Of a stretch of DNA of 64,000 nt, positions 11,142-19,363 are shown piece after piece. How positions within the stretch are numbered: the first letter of the stretch is position 1; each line of letters begins with the position of its first letter. The DNA is taken from positions 124,001 to 188,000 of the forward strand of contig NZ_VCNA01000009.1 in the NCBI RefSeq assembly GCF_006170445.1, read 5' to 3'. Made by a program: the position numbers and the translations under genes. This stretch comes from Brevibacillus dissolubilis (lineage in GTDB: Bacteria > Bacillota > Bacilli > Brevibacillales > Brevibacillaceae). Below the pieces are notes generated by a model. It was not told the DNA's origin. It was given only the letters and a program-made list of their open reading frames with translations, and did no database searches.

Positions 11142-12272
11142 TTACATCTGAATCCATACAGCGGTATGACTTCGCAAGCAATTTTCGATGGAAAATTCGC
11201 TCACCTCAAATTGTTCAAGCGCCTCCGTGCGGGTCATCTTCCCCGCTTCTTCGGCGAGAATCCGGCTGATCCGCTCTGCCCAGACCTGATCGCTCTCGGC
11301 AAGCGGCAGACAGTGTACATACGGCAATCTCTGCGCGATCTCCAGCGTCCCTGGGATATCACTGCCAAGCACCGGCAGACCTGCTGCACGGGCTTCCAGC
11401 ACCACGCCGGGCAACCCCTCCCACAGTGAGGGGAGAAGCAGCATATCGGCTGCCATCATCAGACGGGGGACATCCTGACGCTGTCCTACGAGCGTGACCC
11501 GGTCTGTGATCTGGTGCTTGGCGATCAGGGCACGTACTTGCTGTTCGCGCTGATTGCCCCCTTTTCCGACCAAAAGCAGGTGAGCCTGCGGCAAGAGCTT
11601 GGCAGTGGCCGCGAAGAGCTCGATCAAGCGCAGATGATTCTTCGCCTCTGTGTCCATCCGTCCTACATGGATGATCAATTGGGCCTCTTCTGCGATCCCA
11701 AGCTCTTGGCGCACAGCATGCCGCTCTGGTGCTGCACGGAATGGCAGAAGATCCACACCATTGTAAATCACCTGACAACGCGGGTCGGCTTTCCAATCCT
11801 TACGCCATGAGCTGACCATCGCCCCTTCGTTGACGGAGAGAATCTGTGTCGCATGGCGGTTGATCAGCTGCTTCATCACACGGGTCTGTACCTTGCGGCG
11901 AAGCGTCTGGGCTTGACCGCTTGCGGTGCTGCGAAAATGAGCGATTCGCCCCTTCACCCCTGCCCGTGCGGCCAGCCACAGAATCAAGCCGGAGAAATGA
12001 TGCACATGCGAATGCACCACATCATACCTGCCTGTTTGGAGAAGTGCCTGAAAACGCGCAGGAAATGACAGCCCCAGCCCGCACAGATGCACTTCTCCCC
12101 CCATCTGTCTGATCTCCTCATCCAGTACGCCCGGCTGTCCGGACAGCGCACAGAACTCGAACTGATACGCCGAACGGTCGATGTTGCGCATGAGATCGAG
12201 CGTCCGCATCTCCGCACCGCCGCGATTCATCCCACCGAAAATATGTAAAATACGCTTCGGCTTCTTATCCAC
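11142..12272 (-). CDS. Glycosyltransferase family 4, EpsF-like
   Basis: A 376-residue GT-B glycosyltransferase with the N-terminal loop ILHIFGGMNRGGAEMRTLDL, typical of the EpsF/WcaL group. The donor domain has HVGRMDTEAKNHLRLIELF near 205 and the LPSLWEGLPGVVLEARAAGLP loop near 285. The start is GTG with GAGGAG just upstream. It lies between the acyltransferase and the polymerase with gaps near 20 bases. It is the third glycosyltransferase of the operon. Together with the initiating transferase it suggests a repeat unit of about four sugars, if each enzyme adds one residue. Confidence 0.86.
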   Translation of the reverse strand: MDKKPKRILHIFGGMNRGGAEMRTLDLMRNIDRSAYQFEFCALSGQPGVLDEEIRQMGGEVHLCGLGLSFPARFQALLQTGRYDVVHSHVHHFSGLILWLAARAGVKGRIAHFRSTASGQAQTLRRKVQTRVMKQLINRHATQILSVNEGAMVSSWRKDWKADPRCQVIYNGVDLLPFRAAPERHAVRQELGIAEEAQLIIHVGRMDTEAKNHLRLIELFAATAKLLPQAHLLLVGKGGNQREQQVRALIAKHQITDRVTLVGQRQDVPRLMMAADMLLLPSLWEGLPGVVLEARAAGLPVLGSDIPGTLEIAQRLPYVHCLPLAESDQVWAERISRILAEEAGKMTRTEALEQFEVSEFSIENCLRSHTAVWIQM

Positions 12273-12294
12273 GCTCTCCTCACCTCCGTCGGCT

Positions 12295-12801
12295 TTATTT
12301 CATGAATGTGTTGATTAAATACTCTTTCTTCTGATCATGGTTCATCGAGCGGATATGGGTAGCTTTTTTCTCCACCTTGGCCCAGTAATCTTCTACCGTA
12401 CCGATTACCTTGGCCGGCATCCCTACTGCGACAGAACCGCTTGGTATATCGCGTGTGACCACGGCACCTGCGCCGATCACACAGTTATCGCCGATGGTTA
12501 CCCCCGGCATAATAATCGAGTTGACTCCGATGAATACGTTGTTGCCGACGCGGATTGGGCCGAACACATCGATATCTGGATGCTGTTCACGAAATACCCA
12601 GACCCCGCCGTCGTGTGTGATGAATTTCACATCGCTGGTCACAGTCACATGATCCCCGAGCGATACCAGAAACGGCTCCGAGCCAAACGTGGAATCGGTC
12701 AAGGCGTAAATGCGGCATCTGTCACCAATCTTCACCCCGATGGAGCGGCTGTAGCCGATGGGGTCTTGTTTCATTTTATAAAGTTTGATCAGTCGCTTCA
12801 T
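12295..12801 (-). CDS. Hexapeptide-repeat acyltransferase (WbbJ/colanic-acid type)
   Basis: About 168 residues, mostly a left-handed beta helix. Repeats such as IRVGNNVFIGVNSIIMPGVTIG run from residue 50 to 140, and the GAGAVVTRDIPSGSVAVGMPAKVIG end is typical of sugar O-acetyltransferases. A catalytic His is expected in FITHDGGVW. It probably acetylates a sugar of the repeat unit. The start is uncertain. ATG at 12801 begins MKRLIKLYKMKQ, but the best Shine-Dalgarno match (AAGGAAGGGG) sits about 25 bases upstream of it and only 9-10 bases before a TTG, so a TTG start eight codons earlier is possible. It overlaps the flippase gene end. Confidence 0.82.
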   Translation of the reverse strand: MKRLIKLYKMKQDPIGYSRSIGVKIGDRCRIYALTDSTFGSEPFLVSLGDHVTVTSDVKFITHDGGVWVFREQHPDIDVFGPIRVGNNVFIGVNSIIMPGVTIGDNCVIGAGAVVTRDIPSGSVAVGMPAKVIGTVEDYWAKVEKKATHIRSMNHDQKKEYLINTFMK

Positions 12802-14059
12802 TACGCCGAGCAGCAAGATAACGCGCCCCTTCCTTTTTCCACGTATACCACACAACGATGAGATACCCGAGCCCTAAGCTCAGTTCACAGCCAAACAAAG
12901 ACCATGCCGCCCCTTTGAGTCCAAATGCGGCGATGGCGAAGGTAGAGAGCACCAGCACCACCAGATTGCTGATAAGATTGATAGGTGCCTGCACCTTGTA
13001 TTTTTGCATCGCACCAAGCGCCGTCCCTACAAAAACGAAGGAATAGGTCACGGCTCCGGTCATCATCAGGATGACGAAGATGTCAGCCTGCTGTGCGTAT
13101 TCCGCCCCATAGATCAGGGTGAGGATCTCTGCCCCGAAAAAATAAGTGACGATCACACCCGCAAGTCCAAGCCCGATGCCCATCGCGACCAGCTTTGCCA
13201 ACAGTCGGAAGAATCCGGACATATTGCCCGTCTGGTACAGCTTCGCCAGACGCGGGCTGGCTGACTGCCCCAGCGCATTGATCACGGTATTACCGACGAC
13301 CAAGAGATAGGCCATTGCTGCGAATATCCCCAATGCATGCTCCCCCAAATGATTTTGGATGAAATAGCGCGGGATATTAGTGTTGAGGGAGTTGATCATG
13401 ACGGCAAAGCCTAATGGCAAGGCAACCCAAGCCAAATTTAGGATTTTAGTCATGCTCCAGCTAAATTTTACATCAAGATCGAGCTGTTTACCAGTCCTAA
13501 AGTCACAGAAAAAGAAAACTAGACCCCATACTAAAGTCATACCAACCACAGCCCAGACCAGACTTTTCGTCAGATACAGGACTATGGTCAGTATGATAAA
13601 AGAAAGAATTCCTCTCAAAATCATCGATTTGGCAATCGTGTTAAACAGCAACCGTTTTTGGAATTGTCCATGATAGATATCGCTGAAGGATTCGAACGCT
13701 TTGGCCACCGCCATCACCAGAACGACCAGCATCGTCTCCCAGGTGTAGCCCGATACGAGCGTAATCCCAGCAATCACCAGCATCGCTACCATCGTGGTGA
13801 TGACCCGCAGATTGGCATATTCGGAGAAGCTGTACTCCTCTTTGGCATCTGTCACCTGCACGGTCCGAAGCTTCAGGTTGGCCAGCAGGATGACCGGCGA
13901 GCAGATCGCCAGTGCCAGGGAGAACCGCCCGACTGTCTCAGGCGTCCCCAGCCTCGCCAGCATCACCAGGATCCCCCACTGTGTAGCGGCATAGATGAGA
14001 TTGGAGAGGAGCGTCCATGAGAAATCCTTCACGATTGATACTGATTGACCTGACTTCAC
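12776..14059 (-). CDS. Wzx-type oligosaccharide flippase (MOP/PST superfamily)
   Basis: A 427-residue membrane protein with about 12 predicted helices, beginning with the amphipathic VKDFSWTLLSNLIYAATQWG usual in lipopolysaccharide/teichuronic flippases. Lipid-linked repeat units made on the inner face would be moved outward by it for the polymerase. It starts with GTG at 14059, with GAGG eight bases upstream. It lies between a YdcF protein and the acyltransferase, and its last codons overlap the acyltransferase reading frame. No cargo can be deduced. Confidence 0.87.
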   Translation of the reverse strand: MKSGQSVSIVKDFSWTLLSNLIYAATQWGILVMLARLGTPETVGRFSLALAICSPVILLANLKLRTVQVTDAKEEYSFSEYANLRVITTMVAMLVIAGITLVSGYTWETMLVVLVMAVAKAFESFSDIYHGQFQKRLLFNTIAKSMILRGILSFIILTIVLYLTKSLVWAVVGMTLVWGLVFFFCDFRTGKQLDLDVKFSWSMTKILNLAWVALPLGFAVMINSLNTNIPRYFIQNHLGEHALGIFAAMAYLLVVGNTVINALGQSASPRLAKLYQTGNMSGFFRLLAKLVAMGIGLGLAGVIVTYFFGAEILTLIYGAEYAQQADIFVILMMTGAVTYSFVFVGTALGAMQKYKVQAPINLISNLVVLVLSTFAIAAFGLKGAAWSLFGCELSLGLGYLIVVWYTWKKEGARYLAARRNEATDQTL

Positions 14060-14116
14060 ATCTGATTCCTCTCTCTCGTTCCTAACTTTCCATGAGCAGC
14101 ATTTCGGGATGAGACC

Positions 14117-14725
14117 CTAATATTTGAACCAATACCCGACCATCTTGGCGTACTCGCCCATGGTCAGAAATCGGCTAAGAGAGGTCTCCCACCAGCGCTC
14201 CGCCGTAAAATTCGGCGATTTGGAGCTCACATACGTCAGCTCAATCCCTGTATCCTGATACACCCGCTCAAAAATATAACGTGTCCGGCGCATATGATAA
14301 TCACTCGTCACGACCAGAGCAGACTTGAACTTATGCTGAATCATCAGCTCTTTGGAGTTGGTGGCATTGGCATAGGTGCTGTCTGCCTTCCACTCAGGGA
14401 TCACCTGGCTCTCTGGTACGCCGTGATTGACAGCACCGCGCACGGTCAGGGCATTTTCACTGGCATTGGTCAGCAGCACGTAGGGGGCATATCCTTCCCG
14501 ATACAAGCGTGCCCCATCCTCCAGCCGTCCCAGATCACCACTGAGAATAATGATCGTGTCTGCCTTCTTCGGCTGCTCGCTTTGGATCACCAGCCAATTC
14601 CCTGCCTGATAAAAGAAAAAACCAGCAAGCGCCAACAGGGATAAGGCCGTCAATCCAATGATCTTGCGGGTCGTTGACTTCTTCTCTTGCCTCGATCGTT
14701 TTATCCTGTCGCTTCTGGTTTCCAC
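14117..14725 (-). CDS. YdcF/SanA/ElyC family protein (DUF218), single-span membrane protein
   Basis: About 202 residues with a basic N-terminus, one membrane helix near residues 22-42 and a DUF218 domain: ADTIIILSGDLGRLEDGARLY, then LVVTSDYHMRRTRYIFE near 140-156. Members influence cell-envelope polymer assembly or act on lipid-linked intermediates; the reaction is unsettled. GTG at 14725 is chosen because AAGGAG lies 11 bases before it. A GTG four codons earlier would leave no room between site and start. The ribosome site spans the stop codon of the Wzz-kinase gene, so the two are likely coupled. Confidence 0.8.
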   Translation of the reverse strand: METRSDRIKRSRQEKKSTTRKIIGLTALSLLALAGFFFYQAGNWLVIQSEQPKKADTIIILSGDLGRLEDGARLYREGYAPYVLLTNASENALTVRGAVNHGVPESQVIPEWKADSTYANATNSKELMIQHKFKSALVVTSDYHMRRTRYIFERVYQDTGIELTYVSSKSPNFTAERWWETSLSRFLTMGEYAKMVGYWFKY

Positions 14726-14740
14726 TAATGCGTACACTCC

Positions 14741-16240
14741 TTAGCTTTTGTAGACAAATCGTGTTGTGCTGTTTTTCGGGTGGTTGAGTACAATCCCGAT
14801 GATCTTGCCGTTTACCATCCTGATGACATCTTTGGCCTTCGTGAGGATCTCCCGGTTAGTCTTGCCCGACTGGATGATCATCAGCACTCCATCCACAATC
14901 GGAGCAAGCGTCTGTGCGTCAGAGACCGAGATGATCGGAGGAGCATCGATCAGTATATAATCGTACTCTTCACGCAGATCTGTCAGCAAATCCGCCATCC
15001 GGTTAGAGGTGAGCAGTTCCTGGCTATGCACGACAGGCCCGGAGGTGATGACGGACAGATTATTCACATTGGTTTTTTGGGTCACCTGCTTTGGTGTCTG
15101 AATTTCAGCCAGCAGCAGGTTGGTTAAGCCACGCTGATTGTTCATGCGGAAAAATTGGTGGATGCGCGGATTGCGCAAGTCGGCATCAACCAGCAGCACT
15201 TTTTTTCCGATCTGGGCCAGCGATACGGACAGATTGACTGCTGTAATCGGATTTCCTTTGCCTGGTCCTGGATTGGTCACGAGAATCGTATGAACAGGCT
15301 TCTCCAGACTGTATTGCAGGTTGGTGCGCAAGGTGCGGAATGCATCCTGCAGATCATCCTCATTGCCTGTGTGCTGGCTTTTGCGCAGGCCCAGACGGTC
15401 TCTTAAGCCGTTTTTCCAGCCAACCATCGGCTTGAGCTTTTTGGTGCTGCGTCTGCTTGGCAAATCGATTGTCACCGCGACCTCCTCCACGACAGCATGC
15501 GGGGATTGATCGATATCCATCAAGAGATAGCGTGCCCCCTCTGCTGTCTTGGGAATACTGCCAAGCACGGGTACATCGATGATCATCTCGACATCTTTTT
15601 CATCTTCAATCGAATCATTCAGATACGCTAACACGAAAATAATCCCCAGGCTGGTGAAGAATCCAAGGAAGAAGCCCAAGATGATATTCATCTTTTTGTT
15701 TGGTTTGATCGGGACGGGATTATCCTGATCGACGGCCAATTCGAGGATTTGGATATTATCCTCGGAGATGAACTGGCTGACCTCTGTCTGGGCCACCTTG
15801 GTGATGGTATTGGCAATCTCTACCGCCTTGTGGTAATCCTGATAGGAGACCGTGATCTTGACCACCTGCGAAGTCTTTAGACGGGTGACATTGGTCATCG
15901 CCGAAAGCGTGCTTGGTTTTAACTTCAGTTGGATCGAGGCTTGTAATCTCTCGGCAGCCTTTTCCATGATCGGCCGGCTTTTGATGATGACGTTATAGGT
16001 GTCCACCAGCTTGGAGTCGCGTTCAATATCGGCGATACTGATCACTTCTGCTGTCTTATCATTATTGCGGCTGATCAATAGCATGGTCGAAGCCTCAAAA
16101 GTGGGCTTAATATAATATTGGCTGACAAATGCGATGGTGGATGTAGAGATCAACGTACATACAACGATGATCCACAACCGTCTCTTAATCATGTTAAGGA
16201 TAGCCTTGATATCCAATTCAGCTACTTTTCTGACTTCCAT
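14741..16240 (-). CDS. Fused Wzz chain-length regulator and tyrosine-autokinase-like domain with degenerate Walker A
   Basis: This 499-residue protein is first in the operon. The N-terminal half is a Wzz/co-polymerase domain with membrane helices near 22-42 and 184-206 and the Pro-rich NPVPIKPNKK before the second helix. The C-terminal half (from about 295) is a CpsD/CapB-type P-loop domain. Walker A-prime (VLLVDADLR, 348-356) and Walker B (YILIDAP, 428-433) are intact. The P-loop reads PGPGKGNPITAVNLS: aligned on AVNLS, the invariant Lys is Asn330 and the following Ser/Thr pair is Pro331-Ile332. The C-terminal tail holds a single Tyr (497) instead of a Tyr cluster. Chain-length control and polymer export are likely roles. 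Autokinase activity is doubtful. GGAGGA lies upstream of the ATG. Confidence 0.88.
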   Translation of the reverse strand: MEVRKVAELDIKAILNMIKRRLWIIVVCTLISTSTIAFVSQYYIKPTFEASTMLLISRNNDKTAEVISIADIERDSKLVDTYNVIIKSRPIMEKAAERLQASIQLKLKPSTLSAMTNVTRLKTSQVVKITVSYQDYHKAVEIANTITKVAQTEVSQFISEDNIQILELAVDQDNPVPIKPNKKMNIILGFFLGFFTSLGIIFVLAYLNDSIEDEKDVEMIIDVPVLGSIPKTAEGARYLLMDIDQSPHAVVEEVAVTIDLPSRRSTKKLKPMVGWKNGLRDRLGLRKSQHTGNEDDLQDAFRTLRTNLQYSLEKPVHTILVTNPGPGKGNPITAVNLSVSLAQIGKKVLLVDADLRNPRIHQFFRMNNQRGLTNLLLAEIQTPKQVTQKTNVNNLSVITSGPVVHSQELLTSNRMADLLTDLREEYDYILIDAPPIISVSDAQTLAPIVDGVLMIIQSGKTNREILTKAKDVIRMVNGKIIGIVLNHPKNSTTRFVYKS

Positions 16241-16313
16241 GTGCGATATTCCTCCGACATTCTTTGAGGATAAAAAACAATTTTGTCCAAAATTAGACGA
16301 CGAACCTAAAGGT

Positions 16314-16322
16314 ATTGTAACA
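16314..16322 (-). promoter_or_regulatory. Candidate extended -10 promoter of the polysaccharide operon
   Basis: Reading leftward the sequence is TGTTACAAT, an extended -10 (TGn followed by TACAAT), about 75 bases before the Wzz-kinase ATG. No good -35 hexamer was found at 16-18 bases. The AT-rich divergent interval 16241-16444 also has to serve the aminopeptidase gene on the other strand. The call rests on one hexamer and context. Confidence 0.4.
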
Positions 16323-16444
16323 TAGATATCTAAACTTTAGTTTGTGAACAGGTTGTTAATATTCATTTAATTATTGCTTAAAATGGATGTGAAAACCCAT
16401 TATTAACAGCATTCCCCTATCAAAAACGAAAGGACTGATTATTC

Positions 16445-17272
16445 ATGAAAGTGTTTATCTCTGTGGATATGGAAGGAATTAGCGGAATCGTCGACCCCAG
16501 CTACATCAATCCCGATACAGGCAGCAATTATCAGCGCGGGCGGATGTTCATGACCGGTGATGTCAACGCCGCGATTGAAGGCGCATTGGAGGCTGGTGCT
16601 ACCGAGATCGTCGTTGCTGACAGTCATCACCATCTCAATAATATCCTGATCGAAGAGTTACACCCCTCCGCTAGTCTATTGGCAGGGACTCCCCGTGATT
16701 ACTCTATGATGCATGGATTGGATGAAACATTTGACGCTGCCATTCTGATCGGCTATCATGCCCGTCATGGTGTGCCGGGTGTGCTTAGCCATACCATGTC
16801 TGGCGTAATCAAAAATATGTACATTAACGGTCAAGTCGTCGGTGAGTTCGGCTTCAATGCCGTCTTCGCCGGTCTGACAGGTGTGCCTGTCGTCATGGTC
16901 ACAGGTGATGACCAGATCGCCGACGAAGCATCCGCACTCATCCCTGGCATCCATACGGCCATCGTCAAAACAGCCACGTCCCGCACCTCTGCTCTCTGCC
17001 TGCCGCTTGCCAAAGCCCGCGAGACGATCCGCGAGCAAGCCAAGCTTTCCTTACATAACGCCAAAAACATCCAACCGCTGCTGGCCCAAAAACCGCTGGA
17101 GCTGCGCATCGAGTTCTCGCATACCGGCGAAGCCGAGATGGTCTCCATCATTCCTGGGACAACCTATCATGTCGGTACAACCGAGGTGAGCTACATGGCC
17201 CGTGATCAGTACGACCTGTATAAAACGATGCGGGCGATGATCAATCTGGCGGGTACGGTATCCTTTTTCTAA
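16445..17272 (+). CDS. M55 family metallopeptidase, D-aminopeptidase DppA-like
   Basis: A 275-residue zinc peptidase of the DppA family, which removes N-terminal D-amino acids from small peptides such as cell-wall breakdown products. The start MKVFISVDMEGISG carries the metal ligands Asp8 and Glu10. Further ligands are expected in ADSHHHLNN near residue 60 and GYHARHG near 101. Length is normal. AAAGGA precedes the ATG by about 10 bases. It stands alone on the plus strand, divergent from the polysaccharide operon and convergent with the next dehydrogenase across a shared terminator. No dpp transporter genes lie beside it. Confidence 0.9.
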   Translation: MKVFISVDMEGISGIVDPSYINPDTGSNYQRGRMFMTGDVNAAIEGALEAGATEIVVADSHHHLNNILIEELHPSASLLAGTPRDYSMMHGLDETFDAAILIGYHARHGVPGVLSHTMSGVIKNMYINGQVVGEFGFNAVFAGLTGVPVVMVTGDDQIADEASALIPGIHTAIVKTATSRTSALCLPLAKARETIREQAKLSLHNAKNIQPLLAQKPLELRIEFSHTGEAEMVSIIPGTTYHVGTTEVSYMARDQYDLYKTMRAMINLAGTVSFF

Positions 17273-17308
17273 TCACAGGAACACAGAATCCTCCAAAAAA
17301 TGAATACC

Positions 17309-17345
17309 AAAAACCCCGCCGAGCTTTCTGACGACGGGGTTTTTG
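17309..17345. terminator. Bidirectional intrinsic terminator
   Basis: CAAAAACCCCGCCG pairs with CGACGGGGTTTTTG (one G-T pair) around a 9-base loop. A-runs on the left and T-runs on the right let it work for the aminopeptidase gene and for the convergent dehydrogenase gene. Confidence 0.85.
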
Positions 17346-17371
17346 GTTTCGTGCGGGGTATCGTTGTGCGA

Positions 17372-18670
17372 TTACATCCGTACGACTTTCACTTGTGTAT
17401 CAAGGGTGCGTGGAATGCGGTTTTTGGTGTCAAACAGGACTGGGGATTCTGCCATTTGGGCGACCAGTTGGCTCCAATCGAGTTGGGTGAATTCTTGCTG
17501 CACCGCAGTGAGGAACAGGGCATCCGAGCCTTTGAGCGCTTGCTCCAGTGTCTCCACTTTATGCGTGTAGCTGGAGTGAACGGCTGGGTCGTAGGAGACG
17601 ACTTCTACTCCTTTTGCCTGAAGCAATGCGATCACATCATGCACCGGGCTGATGCGGTCGTCGTTAGAGAAGTCCTTCATCGCCAGGCCCAGCACAGCTA
17701 CACGGCTCTCCGCCAGTTGCTTACCTTGGGACTTGAGTGCTTCGTCGAGCATGTTGACGAGCACGGCCGGCACATTATCGTTGATGCCGCGCGCAGTGCC
17801 AAGCAGGTTGAGCGGTACGCCCAGCTCGTTGGCTTTTGGCTGGAGATAGTAGAGGGCGTTTGGCAGGCAGTAGCCGCCTACACCAGGGCCTGGGGTCAGC
17901 AGGTTGACACGGGTGTGCGTGTTCGCTACCTTGATCAGCTCATAGGTGTCGATGCCGAATGCCTCGGCAAAACGGGCAAACTCTTGCACCATTGCGATAT
18001 TCACGTCGCGTTGGATATTTTCGATGACTTTGGAAGTTTCCACGATGCGGATGCTGGAGATGGTGATCTCGGTTTCGCTGATAAAGGAGAGCAACTCTTT
18101 TCCTTTTTCTGCGCTCGCCTCGTTAATCCCGCCCAGCACGAGCGGCATGTGGATGAACTCTTCAAACGCACGGCCTTCCGCGATGCGCTCAGAGCAATAG
18201 GTCAGGTAGAAATCCTCGCCTGCCACAAGTCCACTGATCTCTTCCAAGATCGGCTTGATGACTTCTTCAGTCGTGCCCGGAACGACTGTGCTTCGGACCA
18301 TGACGGTATCCCCTTTTTTGAGGATCTTCGCGATGGATTCCGCACAGCCTTTGAGCGGGCCGAAGTTTGGATCGCCGTTTTTGACCGGCAGACCTACTGT
18401 GATGATATAGTTGTTGACCGTCTCAGCCGCCTCCGCATAGGAAGTGGTCGCGTGAAAACGGTCAGCGGCGAGCTGCTCCTGCATGATCTCACGAAGCAAT
18501 TTGCCTTTGTATGACTCAAGGTGGTGTGACTGCCCGGCATTGATCTCTTCCACCAGACGTGGACTGACATCGATCCCGACGACTTTAGCCCCTTTCATCG
18601 CATAGGTAAGCGCCAGCGGCAAGCCGACGAAGCCAAGTCCCACAACAGCCACGCGAACAGGATGCGTCAT
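17372..18670 (-). CDS. Nucleotide-sugar dehydrogenase (UDP-glucose/UDP-N-acetylhexosamine family)
   Basis: A 433-residue dehydrogenase and the second of this family in the window. It has VAVVGLGFVGLPLA near the N-terminus, a central domain with GPGVGGYCLPNALYYLQ carrying the catalytic Cys, and a C-terminal UDP-sugar domain. It differs clearly from the operon-borne enzyme at 6212-7492 (GGYCLPNA against GGHCIGVD), so it is not a recent duplicate and probably oxidises another sugar. ATG at 18670 follows AAGAGGG; a longer in-frame start at 18700 has no such site. It is separated from the main polysaccharide operon by the aminopeptidase, and its polymer is unknown. Confidence 0.87.
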   Translation of the reverse strand: MTHPVRVAVVGLGFVGLPLALTYAMKGAKVVGIDVSPRLVEEINAGQSHHLESYKGKLLREIMQEQLAADRFHATTSYAEAAETVNNYIITVGLPVKNGDPNFGPLKGCAESIAKILKKGDTVMVRSTVVPGTTEEVIKPILEEISGLVAGEDFYLTYCSERIAEGRAFEEFIHMPLVLGGINEASAEKGKELLSFISETEITISSIRIVETSKVIENIQRDVNIAMVQEFARFAEAFGIDTYELIKVANTHTRVNLLTPGPGVGGYCLPNALYYLQPKANELGVPLNLLGTARGINDNVPAVLVNMLDEALKSQGKQLAESRVAVLGLAMKDFSNDDRISPVHDVIALLQAKGVEVVSYDPAVHSSYTHKVETLEQALKGSDALFLTAVQQEFTQLDWSQLVAQMAESPVLFDTKNRIPRTLDTQVKVVRM

Positions 18671-18731
18671 AATCGAATTCCCTCTTTCACTGTTTAACAT
18701 GAATTCGTAAGCTCAGGGTGACCGCCTGCAG

Positions 18732-18806
18732 CTAGGACAAGTAGTAGACACCCAGGATCATAAAAATCACACAGCAAACGAATAAAATTTTATACAAGGT
18801 CTCCAC
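18732..18806 (-). CDS. 24-residue single-span membrane peptide
   Basis: A short reading frame begins with GTG at 18806, preceded at 8 bases by GAGGAGGG, one of the best ribosome sites of the window, and ends with TAG at 18732. The product METLYKILFVCCVIFMILGV plus YYLS is almost entirely one hydrophobic helix with two adjacent cysteines. It precedes the nucleotide-sugar dehydrogenase by about 60 bases on the same strand. A TATAAT at 18856-18861 lies upstream. No family is recognised. Size and hydrophobicity resemble the small membrane peptides of Bacilli that regulate a partner protein. Confidence 0.6.
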   Translation of the reverse strand: METLYKILFVCCVIFMILGVYYLS

Positions 18807-18855
18807 AGTCGGATCCCTCCTCAACATCGGACAATCTCGTTTTACTCAATGCACT

Positions 18856-18861
18856 ATTATA
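18856..18861 (-). promoter_or_regulatory. Candidate -10 box upstream of the small membrane peptide
   Basis: Reading leftward the hexamer is TATAAT, 50 bases before the GTG of the 24-codon frame. The -35 region is poor, so this is a weak call. It may serve the peptide gene and the dehydrogenase together. Confidence 0.35.
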
Positions 18862-18949
18862 CTCGTCCCGTGAAAAAAAAGGTATAGGGTGAAACAAAAT
18901 GGTCACATCTAAAGACGTTTTTGGGGACGGTTTGGTTGCATAAAAAGGG

Positions 18950-19360
18950 CTATAAGGTCAGGCTGGCACCGATGACGAACGAAAAACCGACCGACAGGAC
19001 CATGGAGATCAGGCCGATTGCCCGGTTGTCTTTTTCGATCTCTTCATCAACCTTCATACCAGGGGTCATGAACTCAAAGATAAAATAAGCCACAAGCAAA
19101 AGGATAAAGCCGAAAGAGCCGGTCACGAGCGCCCGGCCCAGACTGTCATGCTGCTCGATGGAAAAGCGGAAGATATTGGCGATGCCAAAAATCTTGCCGC
19201 CGGTTGCCATCGCAACGGCGATGTTGCCGTTTTTGAGTTCGTGCCAGACACGGTACTTGGTGACCAGCTCAAAGATGGATAAAAACAAGACCATGGCAAG
19301 ACCTGTCACCGCAAAATAAGCGGCGGTAGCCAGATAGGGGTTGCTCAGCATCATCTTCAT
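18950..19360 (-). CDS. DUF350 (UPF0719) membrane protein, YshE-like
   Basis: A 136-residue protein with four hydrophobic segments (about 12-32, 48-62, 82-100, 115-134) and the paired repeats typical of DUF350. Its start lies 3 bases after the stop of mutS2. In Bacillus subtilis yshE, also a DUF350 gene, follows mutS2, so the pairing is ancestral. Biochemical function is unknown. The two halves (around GKIFGIANIF and GLISMVLSVG) look like an internal duplication, as usual in the family. Confidence 0.82.
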   Translation of the reverse strand: MKMMLSNPYLATAAYFAVTGLAMVLFLSIFELVTKYRVWHELKNGNIAVAMATGGKIFGIANIFRFSIEQHDSLGRALVTGSFGFILLLVAYFIFEFMTPGMKVDEEIEKDNRAIGLISMVLSVGFSFVIGASLTL

Positions 19361-19363
19361 GGC

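Noticed and set aside
17300-18514. 404-codon plus-strand frame
   Set aside because: Antisense to the second nucleotide-sugar dehydrogenase and runs through the terminator hairpin.
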